From Cheilinus undulatus (lineage: Eukaryota; Chordata; Actinopteri; Labriformes; Labridae), in assembly GCF_018320785.1 (NCBI RefSeq), contig NC_054876.1, positions 25,876,212 through 25,940,211 of the forward strand: DNA of 64,000 nucleotides, written 5' to 3'. Below the pieces are notes generated by a model. The model saw only the letters and a program-made list of their open reading frames with translations, ran no database searches and had not been told where the DNA came from. Shown here piece by piece: positions 1-12,050 of this stretch; the stretch's first letter is position 1; each line of letters opens with the position of its first letter. The translations under genes were made by a program, and so were the position numbers.

Positions 1-116
1 CAGCAGTGGTCATGTCTTAAACCTCCAAATCATGTTGTGAATTCAAGCAGTCTACACACTTCTGATCATTTATTTCATGGCAAGTTTTAAATCAATCAAC
101 GTGTTTCTCTTTCCAG

Positions 117-210
117 CCTTCGATGCCAGTCTCTCCTCTACTTGCGGTTATTTAAGCTGAGGAAAGATAGTGCACTAAAATACTCCAAAACACTCACTGA
201 ACACTTAAAG
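117..210 (+). CDS. aff4: AFF4 coding exon (start of visible C-terminal homology domain)
   Basis: Acceptor tttccag ends at 116 and donor gtacac starts at 211. The exon is 94 bases: one base completes a codon begun upstream, then 31 full codons encode a Leu/Lys-rich helical stretch ending TLTEHLK. Confidence 0.88.
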
Positions 211-3057
211 GTACACATATTTCCTTGAATCTGAAATCATATTGTGCCTGGCAAATCTTCTAGAGCACATTCCTTGTATGTTGTTTGTCTGTGAATGTAT
301 AACCTGCTTCCTGCCTGTGTACATAATGTTCTTCCTCTCTCTTTTTGCTTCAATAGAATTCCCTTAGTAACACCCAGGCTCCCTCTCCTGGAATGGGAAA
401 GTAAGTCATGGCCTCCTTTTGATGTGTGAGGGTTTGAAGTAAAGGAAATGAGTAAATGGTGTTGGCATTCACAAAAATAAAGCAATATACTGGGCTATCT
501 ATCTCGAAGTTTAAGAGCTTGACCCATGATACAAAAAAAGTGCAGAGAACTTCTTAAATAATTTTTGGTTTTTGCTTACACACTTTCAGATTCTTCAGTT
601 TATCTGATTTGAGAATACTCTGAAGCTGCCATTTCTTACTGGGTGGCAATTAAACTATACAGAAATGTTTTAACATTTTTTTGCAGTTATTGCTTAGGAT
701 ATTTCACAGCCAAAATCTTACATCTTAGATTTGTCAACCAGTAGAAGCTCTCCTAATCAGTCTGTTGTCTGTCTCCGAATGCAGCAAGGCAGCAGGTATG
801 CCCTCTCCAGTGTCTCCTAAGCTGTCACCGGGCACAGCCGGTGGCTACTCAACAGTGAGCAGCAGTAGCAGCGCCAGTTCTTCTGTAACTATACCTCAGC
901 GTATCCATCAAATGGCTGCCAGTTATGTCCAGGTCACTTCCAACTTCTTGTATGCCACTGAGGTCTGGGACCAGGCAGAGCAGCTTTCAAAGGAGCAGAA
1001 AGGTAAACTAGAGTTGCTTTATGTTTCATTATTGCTCCATTAAAAAACATTTTTCTGCACTGTTTTTAGTCTTTAACCTCTTGACACCCTGCATGCACAC
1101 ATGAGGGCATTACATTCGGGCTTTCCTGCTGCACAGTAATAATGTCCTCCATTATAATTTTTGAGATAATTGTCCAGGGTGTCAGAAGAGAATTTGCTTG
1201 TAGGTATTTTCATAGATATTTTTGGCATATGTTTGTGTCTTTTGCAGAGTTTCATCTGAAGTTTTGGGGTAAATTTGCTTTGTATTTTTTTCTTGCATTT
1301 TTATGGGAATTCGAGGAAACTTTTAAAGATGTTTGGGGGAATTTGTAAATTTTCAGGTATTTTCAGGAAAAATTGGGGAATTTATCTGTACATTTTTGGG
1401 AATTGATTGGGAATTTTGGGGAGAGTTTGCTTCTAGATTTTGAAAGAATTGTCATGGAAATTTTAGGGAATTTGTTTGGATGTTTAGGGCAGTTTTCATG
1501 GAATTTAGTAAAGTTTTGTAAAGTTCTTGGAATTTAATAAGAAATTTGAGGAGGAGTTTGCGTAAGAGGAATTTGCTTTGAAAGTTTCAGCAATTTATAT
1601 GAAATTTTAAGGAAAAATTGTCTTGGGATGTTGAGGCTTTATGATGAGGACTTTCACTGAAAAATTTAGGGGATATTTGTAGATTTTTTTGGGAAACTTT
1701 TTATGTGATGTGTAAGAATTTCTGTTGAATTAAAAAAAAGAAATTTAATCGAAATTTTATGGAATTTTCTTGTTTTTTTTTTTAAAGGAATCTTACAAGA
1801 AATTCTGAAATTTCTGTGGAAATTTTGCTCATACTTGGCCTCAACCACTTCTTGTGGTCCAAATAAAATAAGAAAAATGAGACTATTGACCGACTGGCCG
1901 ACTCATAGACAAAATATCTGTTCCAAAACCGATTCAGTACTGTATTTTTTGTAGAAATAGGACCTTTGTGGGCATCACTTTTGCCAAAAAATGTTCAGAT
2001 GACGCTGAGCTTTACAAAGTCATCAGGACCTACTCATCCTAAACAAGTGGGAGAAACTAAAAATGCATTAGAAACAAAAGCTCTGGTCTCAGGAGGTTAA
2101 AGACAAAGCGGAGTACGTGTGCATTTAAGAGCGAGTTACAGATGTTTTCAAAGGTTACTTATCCTGGTCTCATGAGAGCAATATCAGTGGACTGCCTTAA
2201 GGGTCGGTCTTAAATTTTTGTACCAATGTCCACTTTAAATAAAGAAGAACCAATAAGATCTTTTATGGTCAAAGTCAAGGTCACTCCTGTCTCAACATCC
2301 GTCCCAGTTTCGAGATGGGGATCTTGCAGGAACACCTAGAGGGGACTTTATTGTATCTGGCTTATTTTTATTTTTTTTTATGTCCAAGAGAACAACTACA
2401 TCTGCAGTCGATTAGGGGACTGCATGCCTGTTACTGTCTTTTGGTATTATATCCTTCCTGTCCTTTCTTTGTTCCTTTTATAGGTTCTTACTTTTTTTAT
2501 TAAGAGTAACTCATTCTTTCAAATATGTCAGTTTACAACTATATCTTCCACCTCCTCATTGAGCTACATTCAGCTGTCATGACACAGAACAATCTAGAAA
2601 CTTCAACTTAATTGCTTGGCAGAGTATAAAAAATAAAGGCAGTTTTTTATACTTTTAGGAATGTCCTTCTAGGGTTTTAGGGTAAATGTAAAACCAAGGC
2701 CATGCCAATAGCACATCTCATTTTAGGGTTTTTTTTTCTGATTGACCCTCTGCTTAATGGTAAAAGTGAAAGAAAGAAAGAAAATAAATGGAACAATGAA
2801 GTGCTAATGAACATACCTCTGTTTTGAGAAAGCAGTACAGATGTATTGTTTAAAATGCAGTCACAACAATATCTTGCTAATCCGACCTTCACTGTTTAAT
2901 AAACTGATGCTGAGCGTTTGTGTTTCCAGAGTTCTTCTCGGAGCTGGACAAGGTGATGGGTCCCCTCATCTTCAACACCAGCAGCATGACAGAACTGGTG
3001 CGTTACACACGGCAGGGCCTCCACTGGTTGCGCCTGGACGCTAAGCTAAATCCCTAG
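117..3057 (+). CDS. aff4: AFF4 (AF4/FMR2 family member 4), last four coding exons, 5' part outside window
   Basis: AFF4 is the scaffold of the super elongation complex, which recruits P-TEFb and ELL to RNA polymerase II in the nucleus. Four exons join in frame with GT-AG borders: 117-210, 357-400, 785-1002 and 2930-3057 (stop TAG at 3055-3057). The first reads [20 protein letters not shown], typical of the AF4/FMR2 C-terminal homology domain. The third is a Ser/Pro-rich stretch ([10 protein letters not shown]) followed by [19 protein letters not shown] and [12 protein letters not shown]. The last reads [15 protein letters not shown] and [20 protein letters not shown]. The TRQGLHWLR...DAKL ending fits AFF4 better than AFF1, AFF2 or AFF3, judged from memory of the family. 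The C-terminal homology domain mediates dimer formation in this family. The start and the P-TEFb-binding N-terminus lie upstream of the window. The SHROOM1 and SOWAHA neighbours support the AFF4 call. Which teleost paralogue this is, if there are several, cannot be told from here. Confidence 0.93.
357..400 (+). CDS. aff4: AFF4 small 44-base coding exon
   Basis: Acceptor caatag and donor gtaagt bound 44 bases encoding [14 protein letters not shown] plus two bases of the next codon. The Ser/Pro-rich APSP motif matches the linker within the AF4/FMR2 C-terminal region. It joins in phase to 785. Confidence 0.82.
785..1002 (+). CDS. aff4: AFF4 coding exon with Ser/Pro linker and start of the last helical segment
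   Basis: Acceptor ccgaatgcag ends at 784 and donor gtaaac starts at 1003. It encodes a Ser-rich linker (SSSSSASSS) and then the strongly family-like [14 protein letters not shown] segment. An apparent in-frame start a few codons upstream of 785 is intronic read-through and not a real start. Confidence 0.9.
1077..2096. mobile_element. TTAA-flanked short-inverted-repeat element, piggyBac-like MITE
   Basis: The element sits in the last AFF4 intron and is bounded by TTAA at 1073-1076 and 2097-2100. Its ends are short imperfect inverted repeats: CCTCTTGACACC on the left, and CCTCCTGAGACC when the right end is read on the other strand. The interior is a degenerate array of GGAATTT and TTTGGGGAA words with no transposase. 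A TTAA target and ends starting CC are hallmarks of the piggyBac superfamily; the family assignment is inference. A related truncated copy lies at about 49440-50201. Confidence 0.6.
2930..3057 (+). CDS. aff4: AFF4 terminal coding exon and stop
   Basis: Acceptor tgtttccag ends at 2929. The first two bases complete the Glu codon split from 1002, and the frame runs through VMGPLIFN and RQGLHWLR to TAG at 3055. Confidence 0.9.
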
Positions 3058-6000
3058 CGAGGACTGGCTCTCTGCACGCTGCTTCCACAGCCACACCTCA
3101 GCCTCCTGTGTTCAGCTACGTGTGCTCAGAGACACACAAGCACGCTCGCAGACATAAAAGTACTGTACTCACCTGCATACAAAGTCCACAGACAGACACA
3201 CATGTGATGGACCTCTCAGACATATCTCCAACACTGTGTCCATTTCCTACACCAGCTTGCCAAAAACACTGAGCAACTTTGAGCATCTCACACCGTCGAC
3301 TGCTCCACACAGGGAGAAGCATCCGAACTGCAGCACAGGAACAAAAATGGCCACGCTTCATTTATCGGCATTATAAAGTGTTTTTATTGATTCAGCATGG
3401 AAGCACTGGGGGAATATGTATATGCGTACAAATTGGGTTTGTTTTTTAGGCTACTTTGGTTTTTCTATCGTTCTGTTTGACTTTGTTTCACCAAAGTACC
3501 TCCCATGAACACCAAAGGTGCTTTAAAATGAAGGTTTCTCTTTATCATTTTTGTGCCTTGTATGTGAGCTACAGGAAAACAAACAGCCACCCCTCATTTC
3601 TGAGTACATCTTTTTTTTCCTCTTGCTTTAAGTCATTTAATATATTTTTTGACATATAGCAGGTCTGAAAGCTGGCATCAATCATGTTTTTAGTGCAGTC
3701 TTTCAGTTCTAAGTTGGGTCCTTTCCAAGCATTTGACATTAAGGAGTAGATATGGTGTTGGCTGCAGATAAAATAACCATCTATACTTATCTTTCCTTCA
3801 GAGTCTCCTGGTGCATGAGCTTGGAGCATGGCCACAAGATTTAAGGACTCTAGGAAAGGGCTACTGTGCACAGCAGAAAATAAACCCTCGTATACACTTA
3901 TTATAAATGTATTGATCAGTGTTTAAGTTTTTAATTTAATAATCCAGGATCATGAACTACTTTTAGCCCAGTTGGAAAACCTGATGTTGGTCTTGTTTGA
4001 TGTAAGGAGTAGCATGGCCTCCAGGGGCCACTATTGGGGGCTTTTAGACTCCTGGCCTTAATAAAATTCATCATGTAAATGTTCTCTCTAAGAGATTTTC
4101 TGTCTTCGAAGCTCCTGATTAAACGCCTCCTCCTTTGAATTGATTTTATGCATGTAGCTACATTGTTCATTGTGAAATTTCCTCAAAGATAAGTCACTTC
4201 CAGACAGTGTTATTCTTCTTTTGATCCCCTTGTTTGCTCAGAGTGTATTTTTGTAATGATCAGCAGGGAGTGTCTAAGGTGTTGAAATCATTTCCACAGA
4301 TATGATGCAGTTACTGACAATGCAGTTTATAGAAACTGGGCCTGAGTAGGGGGGAGGGAGCAGAGGTGGGGGCAGCTCATTTGGCAGAGGAAAAGTACAA
4401 TTTGTCTGATGGGAAAAAGTTCAGTGATGCAGCTTAGCAGTGTTGCATTTATAGAACAAAGAGTTTTAAATATATTATTATATATTTCAAAGGTAGAGTA
4501 TAATGGCCAATATAGATTTTATTTATATACCAAGCAGTTTTTTTTTGTCTTTGGCCCAAACAGAAGTATAACTTTTCAAATGCATACTTTTAAAGCAGGG
4601 TTAAACATGGGTTTTAAGATGCTAAGTATTTGTATATGTAATTGTTCTTATTTAAATTTGTAATCTTAATTATGCTTGTATTACGAGACAGTGGGTAAGA
4701 AATGCCTCAGCTAGTGGTTGTAAATGTGGTACTACAGGAAAGGTAAAACGTAGCAGAGTAACACCCTCTGCCAAGATTTGAACATTTCTGTCAGATGTTT
4801 AAATTATGAGTCATTGTCAAGGGAAATAAGCATGACTGGTTTTAGTTAAGACTCTAACATTGCCACTTCTTTTAGAGAGATGATTGGGTGTTTGGTTAAC
4901 ATAAAGGATGGTCATTTTTCCCCCTCACACTCCTTTATAAAACATGCTGGAATAATGTAAGCCTGGGCCAAACAGTATCCAAATACACTACTGGTTAATA
5001 AATGAGAGAACAGTAAGAAAGTGCCAGAAGCTGGAGATGTATGAAAGCACTTTTCCTTTATTTTCATACACAATTTGGTCTCCCCTCTAAATTTGCACCT
5101 CATCTTGCACCTGTTCACATCCAAAAAACATGTAAATCCTACTCTTTGGCCCAGGTTTGACTATTTTTTCTTTCTTTTGTAATTCACCAACCTTCACTGG
5201 CTCCCTGGCCTTTATTGTAGGAGGGGATACTGTTATTTCCTCTTGCACTTGTTAAAGAGAAAGTCAGAGGAGGTATTATTTTTAATCTATGCAGGATTTT
5301 TACAAATAAAAAGAAAAAATGAGAAAGACAAGGAGTGTGTTCTGTGTGGGGAAAAAAACTAGGCTTGGGATTTTCCCCTTTTTTGCCTCAGTGAGAAACC
5401 TGTTAAACTCAAGTGTCCAATGCCTTTAGCTTTTACAATTTTTTGTGTACCAGTTTAGTATATATATGTATATAGATCTGTTTTTATAACCAAACACAGA
5501 TGGCTTGAGCCATTTTGTACTTAAAGCTGGAGGCCACTTTTCTCATAGGAATTCCTCTTTGGGTTTTGCCAGCCCAGTTAATGTCTTCATACACTGGTAC
5601 ACTTTGTAAGTACAGGTCTGCGCCTTGTGTTCCCTACACTTTCTTGTAGTCTAATGTACAAAATTTGCGTTGAAATAATTTTTAACAGTTTGCTACTCAC
5701 ACTTATTTATTTTTCTGCCCCCTTGCTTAATATTTTTTTTTCTATTTTTACCATTTTAAGGAGAAACCTTTTATGAAATAGGAAGATGTAAATGTATAGG
5801 GGTTGTTCATGATGAGATTTCATTGTAAGTAGTAATTAATATTAATTCTAACTTGAACGAATCCAGGGTAAGATGACTTCTTTTTCTTTTCTTTTCTGAC
5901 ATTCAGTAGGAAGATGTTAACACTTGCATGTTTCTATTTAAATACAAATGTATAAATTGTAAATATAACATTTCTTTAAGGGTGAATTTCTACTACAGGT

Positions 6001-6790
6001 TGACATTTTTATTGAAATTTAAAAATGCTGTAAATACATTTTGTGAGATACTTTATGCACATTTTTTTCTCTGTGGGCTTTTGTGTTTTCTTCTTCTTCT
6101 TCTTCCAAGCTGTTACAGATGACATGCCAGTCTCTTAACACTGTATATCAGATTGATTTCTCTGACTTTTTTTCTAACTGTGCTTGTAAACTTCGTCTTC
6201 TGCTTTACTGTCTTTCAGTATCATGGTCGCCACATAATCATAATGTCTCTAGATCCAAGTGCGAATATTTTGTCTTCTCTGTATTTGATATGGAGGCGTG
6301 TACTTTTCATGAAATGTATATTGTGGATCTCATGGGATGGATGGATTGTGTACTCAGTCTGTTGTGTAAAATCACGTCTGTTGTTTCCTCATGAGAAAGA
6401 TGTATTTACTATTTGTCCCTTTTGAACAATTGGTCCAACATGTCTTTTGAAACAGAGGTATTTCTCTACAGGTCAGAACAGTTGTAGCAGTTTATACAGT
6501 ATGTTGTATAACATCTTTTTTCTAAAAGTCGTCTCTAAAGTGAGACCAGCAGCATACACTATGTACAATAGTCTAAATTGGAATAGTTTTAAAAGAACTG
6601 ATGATAGAGATACTATATATGATGGATGCAATATGAAAAAAGGTACTCATGAGTTTGATCTACAAACTTAGGTTATGTAATTTAAAAGCATTCTTGTGAA
6701 GTGAGTATTAATTGTGACTAATGAGAGTCTGTCCTAAATATTCTTTGTATTTTGCCGTATTGAGAATAAAATATATATGGATATGTTTAA
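3058..6790 (+). other. aff4: AFF4 3' untranslated region (inferred extent)
   Basis: About 3.7 kb of AT-rich sequence without a supported coding exon follows the AFF4 stop. It ends just after the AATAAA at 6765-6770. A proximal AATAAA at 3879-3884 could give a shorter form. Long 3' UTRs are usual for AFF genes. The end point is inferred, with no transcript evidence. Confidence 0.55.
6765..6770 (+). terminator. Poly(A) signal AATAAA, probable distal AFF4 end
   Basis: A canonical hexamer in a T-rich, TGTA-containing context about 3.7 kb past the AFF4 stop. GT-rich sequence (agaagtgtctc) follows within about 30 bases. Confidence 0.5.
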
Positions 6791-7679
6791 AGAAGTGTCT
6801 CTTATTTATCCCCTTATTGGACGGGGAACCATATATGATCACTAAAGTCGACTTTATTTGTGGCTCCCCCCTATCTCTGTGATACCGTAGAACCAGAATG
6901 ATTTTTCTCAGCCAAAGTCATGGAAAGTGACATCACACAGTCCAACCAATCAGCAGTGGCCCAAAGTGTCTCAAACTTCCTGTTTCTCAAGGAAATGCAG
7001 TCTTACATCTCTTTGGCCCTAAGATCATAACTAACTATGATAAGTTGTTGAAACTCACATCAAAAAGGTGAATAGTAGAGCTAATTGTCATGATTAGCAT
7101 GAAAAATTGAGGAGCAAAAACACATTTAAGGATGTAAAATATTTTCTCTATTAAGACATATGGCCAACTCATCTAGGAACTATAGTAAGGGTATTTTCTT
7201 GACACATAATAATTATATAGTATGATAAGACAATAGTGTTGATTGATGTTGTCACAGGTTGTGTGAAAAAAGTGTGATCCAGTGGTAAATTTAACTGAAT
7301 TATAGAATTTTTGAGTTATAAATAGTATAAGCCCAATTTTGTTCAGTTTTTTACCCTTAAACACTTTAATCATACTTATGGGGTTTGTTAGCTACAGTTT
7401 TTACATTGAGCCTTATTTCTGCTTAAATTTATTCAGACATTTGATTTTGTGATTTTTTTTAATATTATTATTTTATTTTATTTTATTTTTATTTTACATT
7501 TTCTGGTCAAATTACAAAGAAAAATTAATTGTATAAAGAGTGAAATATATTTGATTTTAGTCAATTTTACAACAGTATAAATATATATATTAGTTCTTAA
7601 TTTTATTGTCAGCCTCATCAGTGATAAAATTACTTAGTCTTTCAATGTTTGGGATTTTTTAGGTTCCCTGTTGGAATTA
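6791..7679. other. Intergenic AT-rich stretch, nothing recognised
   Basis: No gene, RNA or repeat could be supported. There are short A/T runs and TTTTA repeats near 7450-7500. Confidence 0.4.
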
Positions 7680-8540
7680 TAAGATTCAAATATATTCAAA
7701 CCTTTATTTATTCTTGAAAGGACATTGAAGTTTCCCTCATTTCCAATGTTGTCGAGATTACAAGCACATTAGAACAAGCAAGACAAAACAACAGTCAAAT
7801 ACAATCAGTTAAAATCAGTAGAAATCAATCAAAACAGAATGACTAGAAACCAAGGTCCTAAACTCTGCAAAACTCTGGGACTTCAATCTTTAGAGTGTGT
7901 TGCAGGGTGTTTCATGATCTTGGGGCATCAAAGAAAATGCAGTTTTACCAAGTTCAGCGCAAGCTCGAGGAACTTTAAGAACTAACCAATCAGCAGATTG
8001 GCATGTGAGTGCTTGAACTTCCCTCCAACAAGCGTGAGATGTAAGGGGGCCTTAAGAATGTATAAAAAACAATGTCTGTTGGGCCTCTTCATCAGCCTCA
8101 TATAGGACACAATGATGAGTGCTGTATCCGTCACCAGTTATAAATCTAAGGGCGAAGTGATAGACAGTGTCCAAGGGCCTGAGTGTTTAAGCAAGACAAT
8201 GAAAAAGTAGATTTATTTCTGTACAGGAAACCAATTTTCTGCCGCACCCTGGGAGCCAGAGTTCTCATGGAACTTAAAAAGAAAAGTCCTCATCAAGCCG
8301 CATACCAAGATATTAATACTCTGTGTTTCTCTCGATTTCTGAGCCATTTATAGTAATTTGTGCAAATTATCATAATCAAGTTTTCTGGCTTTGAGTTGCT
8401 GCAAGTTTTTTAAATTTAATTGTATAGAGTCTGCCATACAATACAGAATAGTACCATCTGCATATAGATGGGCACGACAACCATTCAAAGAAAAATCTGT
8501 TTCATTTCTATACAGGGTGAAGAGCAGAGGACCCAGTAAG
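7680..8540 (-). mobile_element. L2/CR1-like LINE reverse-transcriptase 3' fragment, degenerate
   Basis: Read on the minus strand, 8540 down to 8440 gives GPLLFTLYRNETDFSLNGC followed by HLYADGTILYC. That is the catalytic YADD region of a LINE reverse transcriptase with the second Asp changed to Gly. Farther along are INGSEIERNTEY and YLGMRLDEDF, then LRQKIGFLYRNKS, then RFITGDGYSTHHC, all in the order expected for the C-terminal half of an L2/CR1-like ORF2 protein. Stops and frame breaks interrupt it. The 5' part is missing, as usual for 5'-truncated insertions. The exact clade is not settled. Confidence 0.75.
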
Positions 8541-9672
8541 TGAAAAGTTTGACCACCAAATTAACAAAAATTGAAAAGAACAGAAAACATTGGGCAACTT
8601 CTGCGTATAAAAGCACACATTTTTCTTAGTTGATAGCAGGGCATACTGGAAAATTCGTACTTCAAAAAAACAACAAATAAATTAGTATAGTATAAGAACC
8701 AGAGTAAAAACAGATATAATAGAAAACTAGCTCTTTCTGTTGTCTGTGATAACTGAACAATAACCTTAAACATAACCCCTGTGGCCTTATTCTTCAGCAA
8801 CTTTCGTTTTCTCAACAGTGTTGTGCAAACAAACAAAACAAACTGGTTGTACCATCTGTTTCACCTCTTATAAGGCGGTGCTGTTAAGGTACAAGAAAAA
8901 ATGTAATTGTAGCATTTTCTTCCCTTTTGTTCCTTTCACTCAATCACCTAAACACATCTACAATAAAAGCAGGAAACAGACATGAAAAATACACTAAACA
9001 AAGAAAAAAATAAATAAAACTTTGCTAAAATTAACAGAAAACTGTATTTATGGGAATTTTCCAGCTGAGACCTCTTTTCTTACTGTATTTTATTTTATTC
9101 TTATGTTTTAAAACAACTTAAACAGCAGCTAACAACCAACAGACCTCTGCTGAAGTTGGTTCTCAGTGAATAAATTGCCACCTAGTGGTGATGAGTTGCT
9201 ATTACCACTGCTGCCATGATCCTAGTTATATCAGCCTTGTCATATCTGAGTCATCATCACAAACCATACATTTTTTGTTTCTAGTTTTCTTACTGCATCT
9301 TTGATAGAAAAAAATGTAATAAAAAGCAGTAAATTAACAAAAACACAGAAGAGTTAGAAACATTGATTTAAGTCTTGAAATCAGATATTTTTTTAAATAT
9401 TTGGAAGCCTGGATTGTGATCTAGGAAATAGAGAAAGTAGTAGCCTTAGATTTACCTTATTGGCTTAAAAACCATTAAACTGTTTTAAAGACCATGGCTA
9501 TGTGGTTGGACCAAAGACAGTATAAATTTAGGCTACCATATTGTTTGCAGTGGTAAATAATTTGGATCCTTATGTAATTACTTTCAGAAGGATTTGTTCA
9601 TGTGTGTTAGATCTTTCCCATTTCATCGGTCCATTTATATTTCTTTCCAAATTACCCTACTTTGTCAATATA
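8541..9672. other. Intergenic, nothing recognised
   Basis: AT-rich sequence with scattered A runs. No coding exon, RNA gene or known repeat end is seen. Confidence 0.35.
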
Positions 9673-11239
9673 CAGGTGCATCTCAATAAATTAGAATATT
9701 ATGCTAATTTATTTCAATAGCTCAATTTAAGAAGTGAAACTTGCGTGTTTTATTAATATATTACACTCATTTTTAAAGTCTTTATTTTAATTTGGGTAAT
9801 TTAGGCTTTCAGTCAATGAAAACACAGAATTCAGTATCTCAAATAATTAGAATATTACATAAGACCATTAAAAAATGATTTTTTATTACAGAAATATTGG
9901 CCTTATGAAAATTATGCTTATTAATATGCACTTAATACTTGGTTGGGGCTCCTTTTGCATGAATTATTACATCAATTTAGTGTCGCATGTGATCAGCCTG
10001 TGGCACTGCGGATGTGTTATGATGCCCGGGTTACTTTGATAGTACCTTTCGCCCATTTGTGTTTTTGGATCTGGGGTCCCTTATCTTCCAATTGACAATA
10101 CTACAGAGATTCTCTATTGGGTTAAGGTCTGGTGAACCAAGCATAGGAATATCATGGTCATTGAACCAGCTTTTGGTACGTTTGGCAGTGCGGGCAGGTG
10201 CAAGTCCTGCTAGAAAATGAATCAAAATCCCCATAAAACTTGTCAGCAGAAGGAAGCATGAAATGCTCTAAAATGTCCTGGTAAACGGCTGTATTGGTTT
10301 TGGACTTCAGAAAACACAGTGGACCAACACCAGGAGATGACATGGTTCCACAAACCATCACTGACTGTGGAAACTTCACTCTAGACCTCAATCATCTTGG
10401 ATTCTGTGCCTCTCTGATCTTCTTCCAGACTCTGGGACCTTGATTTCCAAATGAAATGCAAAATTAACTTTCACTTAAAGAGAATTTTGAACCACTGAGC
10501 AATAATCCAGTTCTTTTTCTCCTTAGCCCAGGTAAGACGTGTCTGACGTTGTCACTGGTTAAGGGGAGTCTTCTTGACACAACAGCTGTAGCCGAATTCA
10601 TTGATACAGCTGTGTGTGGGGCCTCTACATGAACCGACTCCAGCCTCAGTCCACTCTTTTTGAAGTTCCTCCAAATTCTTGAATGGGTTTTGCTTGACAA
10701 TCCTCTCAAAGCTGCGGTTATCCCTGTTACTTGTGAATATTTTTCTATCACACTTTTTCCTTCCACTCAACTTTCTATCAATATACTTGGACACAGCACT
10801 CTGTGAACAACCAGCTTCTTTAGCAATAATCTATTGTGTCTTACCCTCCTTGTGGAGGATGTCAATTACTGTCTTCTAGACAACAGTCAAGTCAGCAGTT
10901 GCCCCAATGATTGTGTAGACAACTGATCCTGACTAAGAGACCATTTGAAGGCTCAGGAAACATTTGCAGGTGTTTTGAGTTAATTAGCTGATTAGAGTGC
11001 AACTCTATTAATTTACGATATTACATTTTTCACAATATTCTAATTTCTGAGTTATTGAATTTTGTTTTTTAGTAACTGTAAGCCATAGCCATTAAAATTA
11101 ATAGAAATAATCACTTTAAACATTTCACTCTGTGTGTGAACTATGATAAATGAATGTCACTTTTTGAAATAAACTACTGAGATAAATGAACTTTTCCAAC
11201 TTTTTTCAACTTCTCCAATTCATTGAGATGTCTGACCTG
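9673..11239 (-). mobile_element. Tc1-like DNA transposon with broken transposase
   Basis: The left end begins CAGGTGCATCTCAATAAATT after a TA at 9671. The right end, read in reverse, begins CAGGTCAGACATCTCAATGA, so the terminal repeats match with small gaps. On the minus strand, transposase pieces appear in three overlapping frames. From 10794 down come an N-terminal helix-turn-helix part (VKQNPFKNLEELQKEWTEAG), then VMVCGTMSSPGVGPLCFLKS (the DDE core region, normally VMVWG), then SPDLNPIENL before the third catalytic acidic residue. Frame shifts and stops make it inactive. The element is about 1.57 kb, the usual Tc1 size. No TA is seen at the right flank. Confidence 0.85.
10031..10794 (-). 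pseudogene. Tc1 transposase pseudogene
   Basis: Overlapping minus-strand frames together cover most of a transposase of about 340 residues. The motif order is helix-turn-helix region, WGTM/GPLCFLKS core, then PDLNPIEN near the end. The frame changes around 10160-10230 and 10390-10550, and a Trp in the usual VWG motif is Cys. It is a fossil with no expected activity. Confidence 0.8.
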
Positions 11240-11735
11240 GCCCTGAAAAGTATAATAATGCCACATCACTTAACATTGTTCAGTCTATTTACATTAAATT
11301 ATGTTGTAATGAATCATGAGGCAATTATGAAGCAGTAACTTCTTGCCATTTTCAGTTAGACTGGTCCTACCATAAGATGGTCCTAGTTAATCTTACTATG
11401 TATCAAACAAAGGTATTCAAAGTAGTTTTTGTTGCTTTGCATTGCATTTCAGAGCTTCTTACAAATGATTAGCTCCTTTCATTCCACGTTGCTGTGTCCT
11501 GAAAACATTAACTCTTTAGTTGACACTCATTATTCTTCACAGCCAGTCTTTTCAAACCTAATGAGTTTCATTAAGCCCTTTTGAAAGATTTTCCTAAGGG
11601 TTTGTGTTTTAAACTCCTGACTTTAAACTTCTATCACGACTGATAAAAGATAAAACACAGTTTCTGGACAGCACCTCCTCCTAGTGAATTGAACAACATC
11701 AAAACAATACAGACAAATTCCCCTTTTCACCATTC
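11240..11735. other. Intergenic, nothing recognised
   Basis: AT-rich flank between the Tc1 element and the promoter-like region. No feature is supported. Confidence 0.35.
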
Positions 11736-11739
11736 CGCC

Positions 11740-11860
11740 ATTAACACACTCTGACCAATGGGATGTCAGATATTCCCGAAGTTCCCGCCTCCTGACGCTT
11801 CTGATTGGTGTACTCGGTCCTCTATTACCTTTCATCCGCTTCTCGCTCCAGGGAATAAGG
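11740..11860 (+). promoter_or_regulatory. CCAAT-type promoter region, likely SHROOM1 distal promoter
   Basis: A locally GC-rich, CpG-containing island in an AT-rich neighbourhood carries CCAAT at about 11755 and the inverted form ATTGG at about 11804. This paired arrangement is typical of NF-Y-bound promoters. GC-rich CCCGCCTCC follows at about 11785. No TATA box is obvious. Donor-like sequence lies just downstream on the plus strand, so transcription rightward is favoured. Which gene it drives is inferred from position only. Confidence 0.4.
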
Positions 11861-12050
11861 TAAGCTAACTGCGAGCGAAGGGAAAGGAAAAGCTTATTAC
11901 CGGAGAGTTGTAGGAGGCACGCCAGCCTACTAGTAAAAAGTGAAATTTGCCTCTCACTTTATGTCTTCAGGTTTGACCGTTAGTCACTAAAGAAGAGGAC
12001 AAACAACCGAGAGGAACAAGGACTAACGTCGGGAGCTGGGAAGCAACAGG
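11861..12050 (+). other. Candidate non-coding first exon(s) with splice donors
   Basis: Two donor-like sites follow the CCAAT region: aataag|gtaagc at about 11859 and gcaacag|gtacgt at about 12050. The interval is CpG-bearing with no long open frame, consistent with a 5' UTR exon. SHROOM1, the next plus-strand gene, would then have a roughly 24 kb first intron. Transcript data are lacking. Confidence 0.35.
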
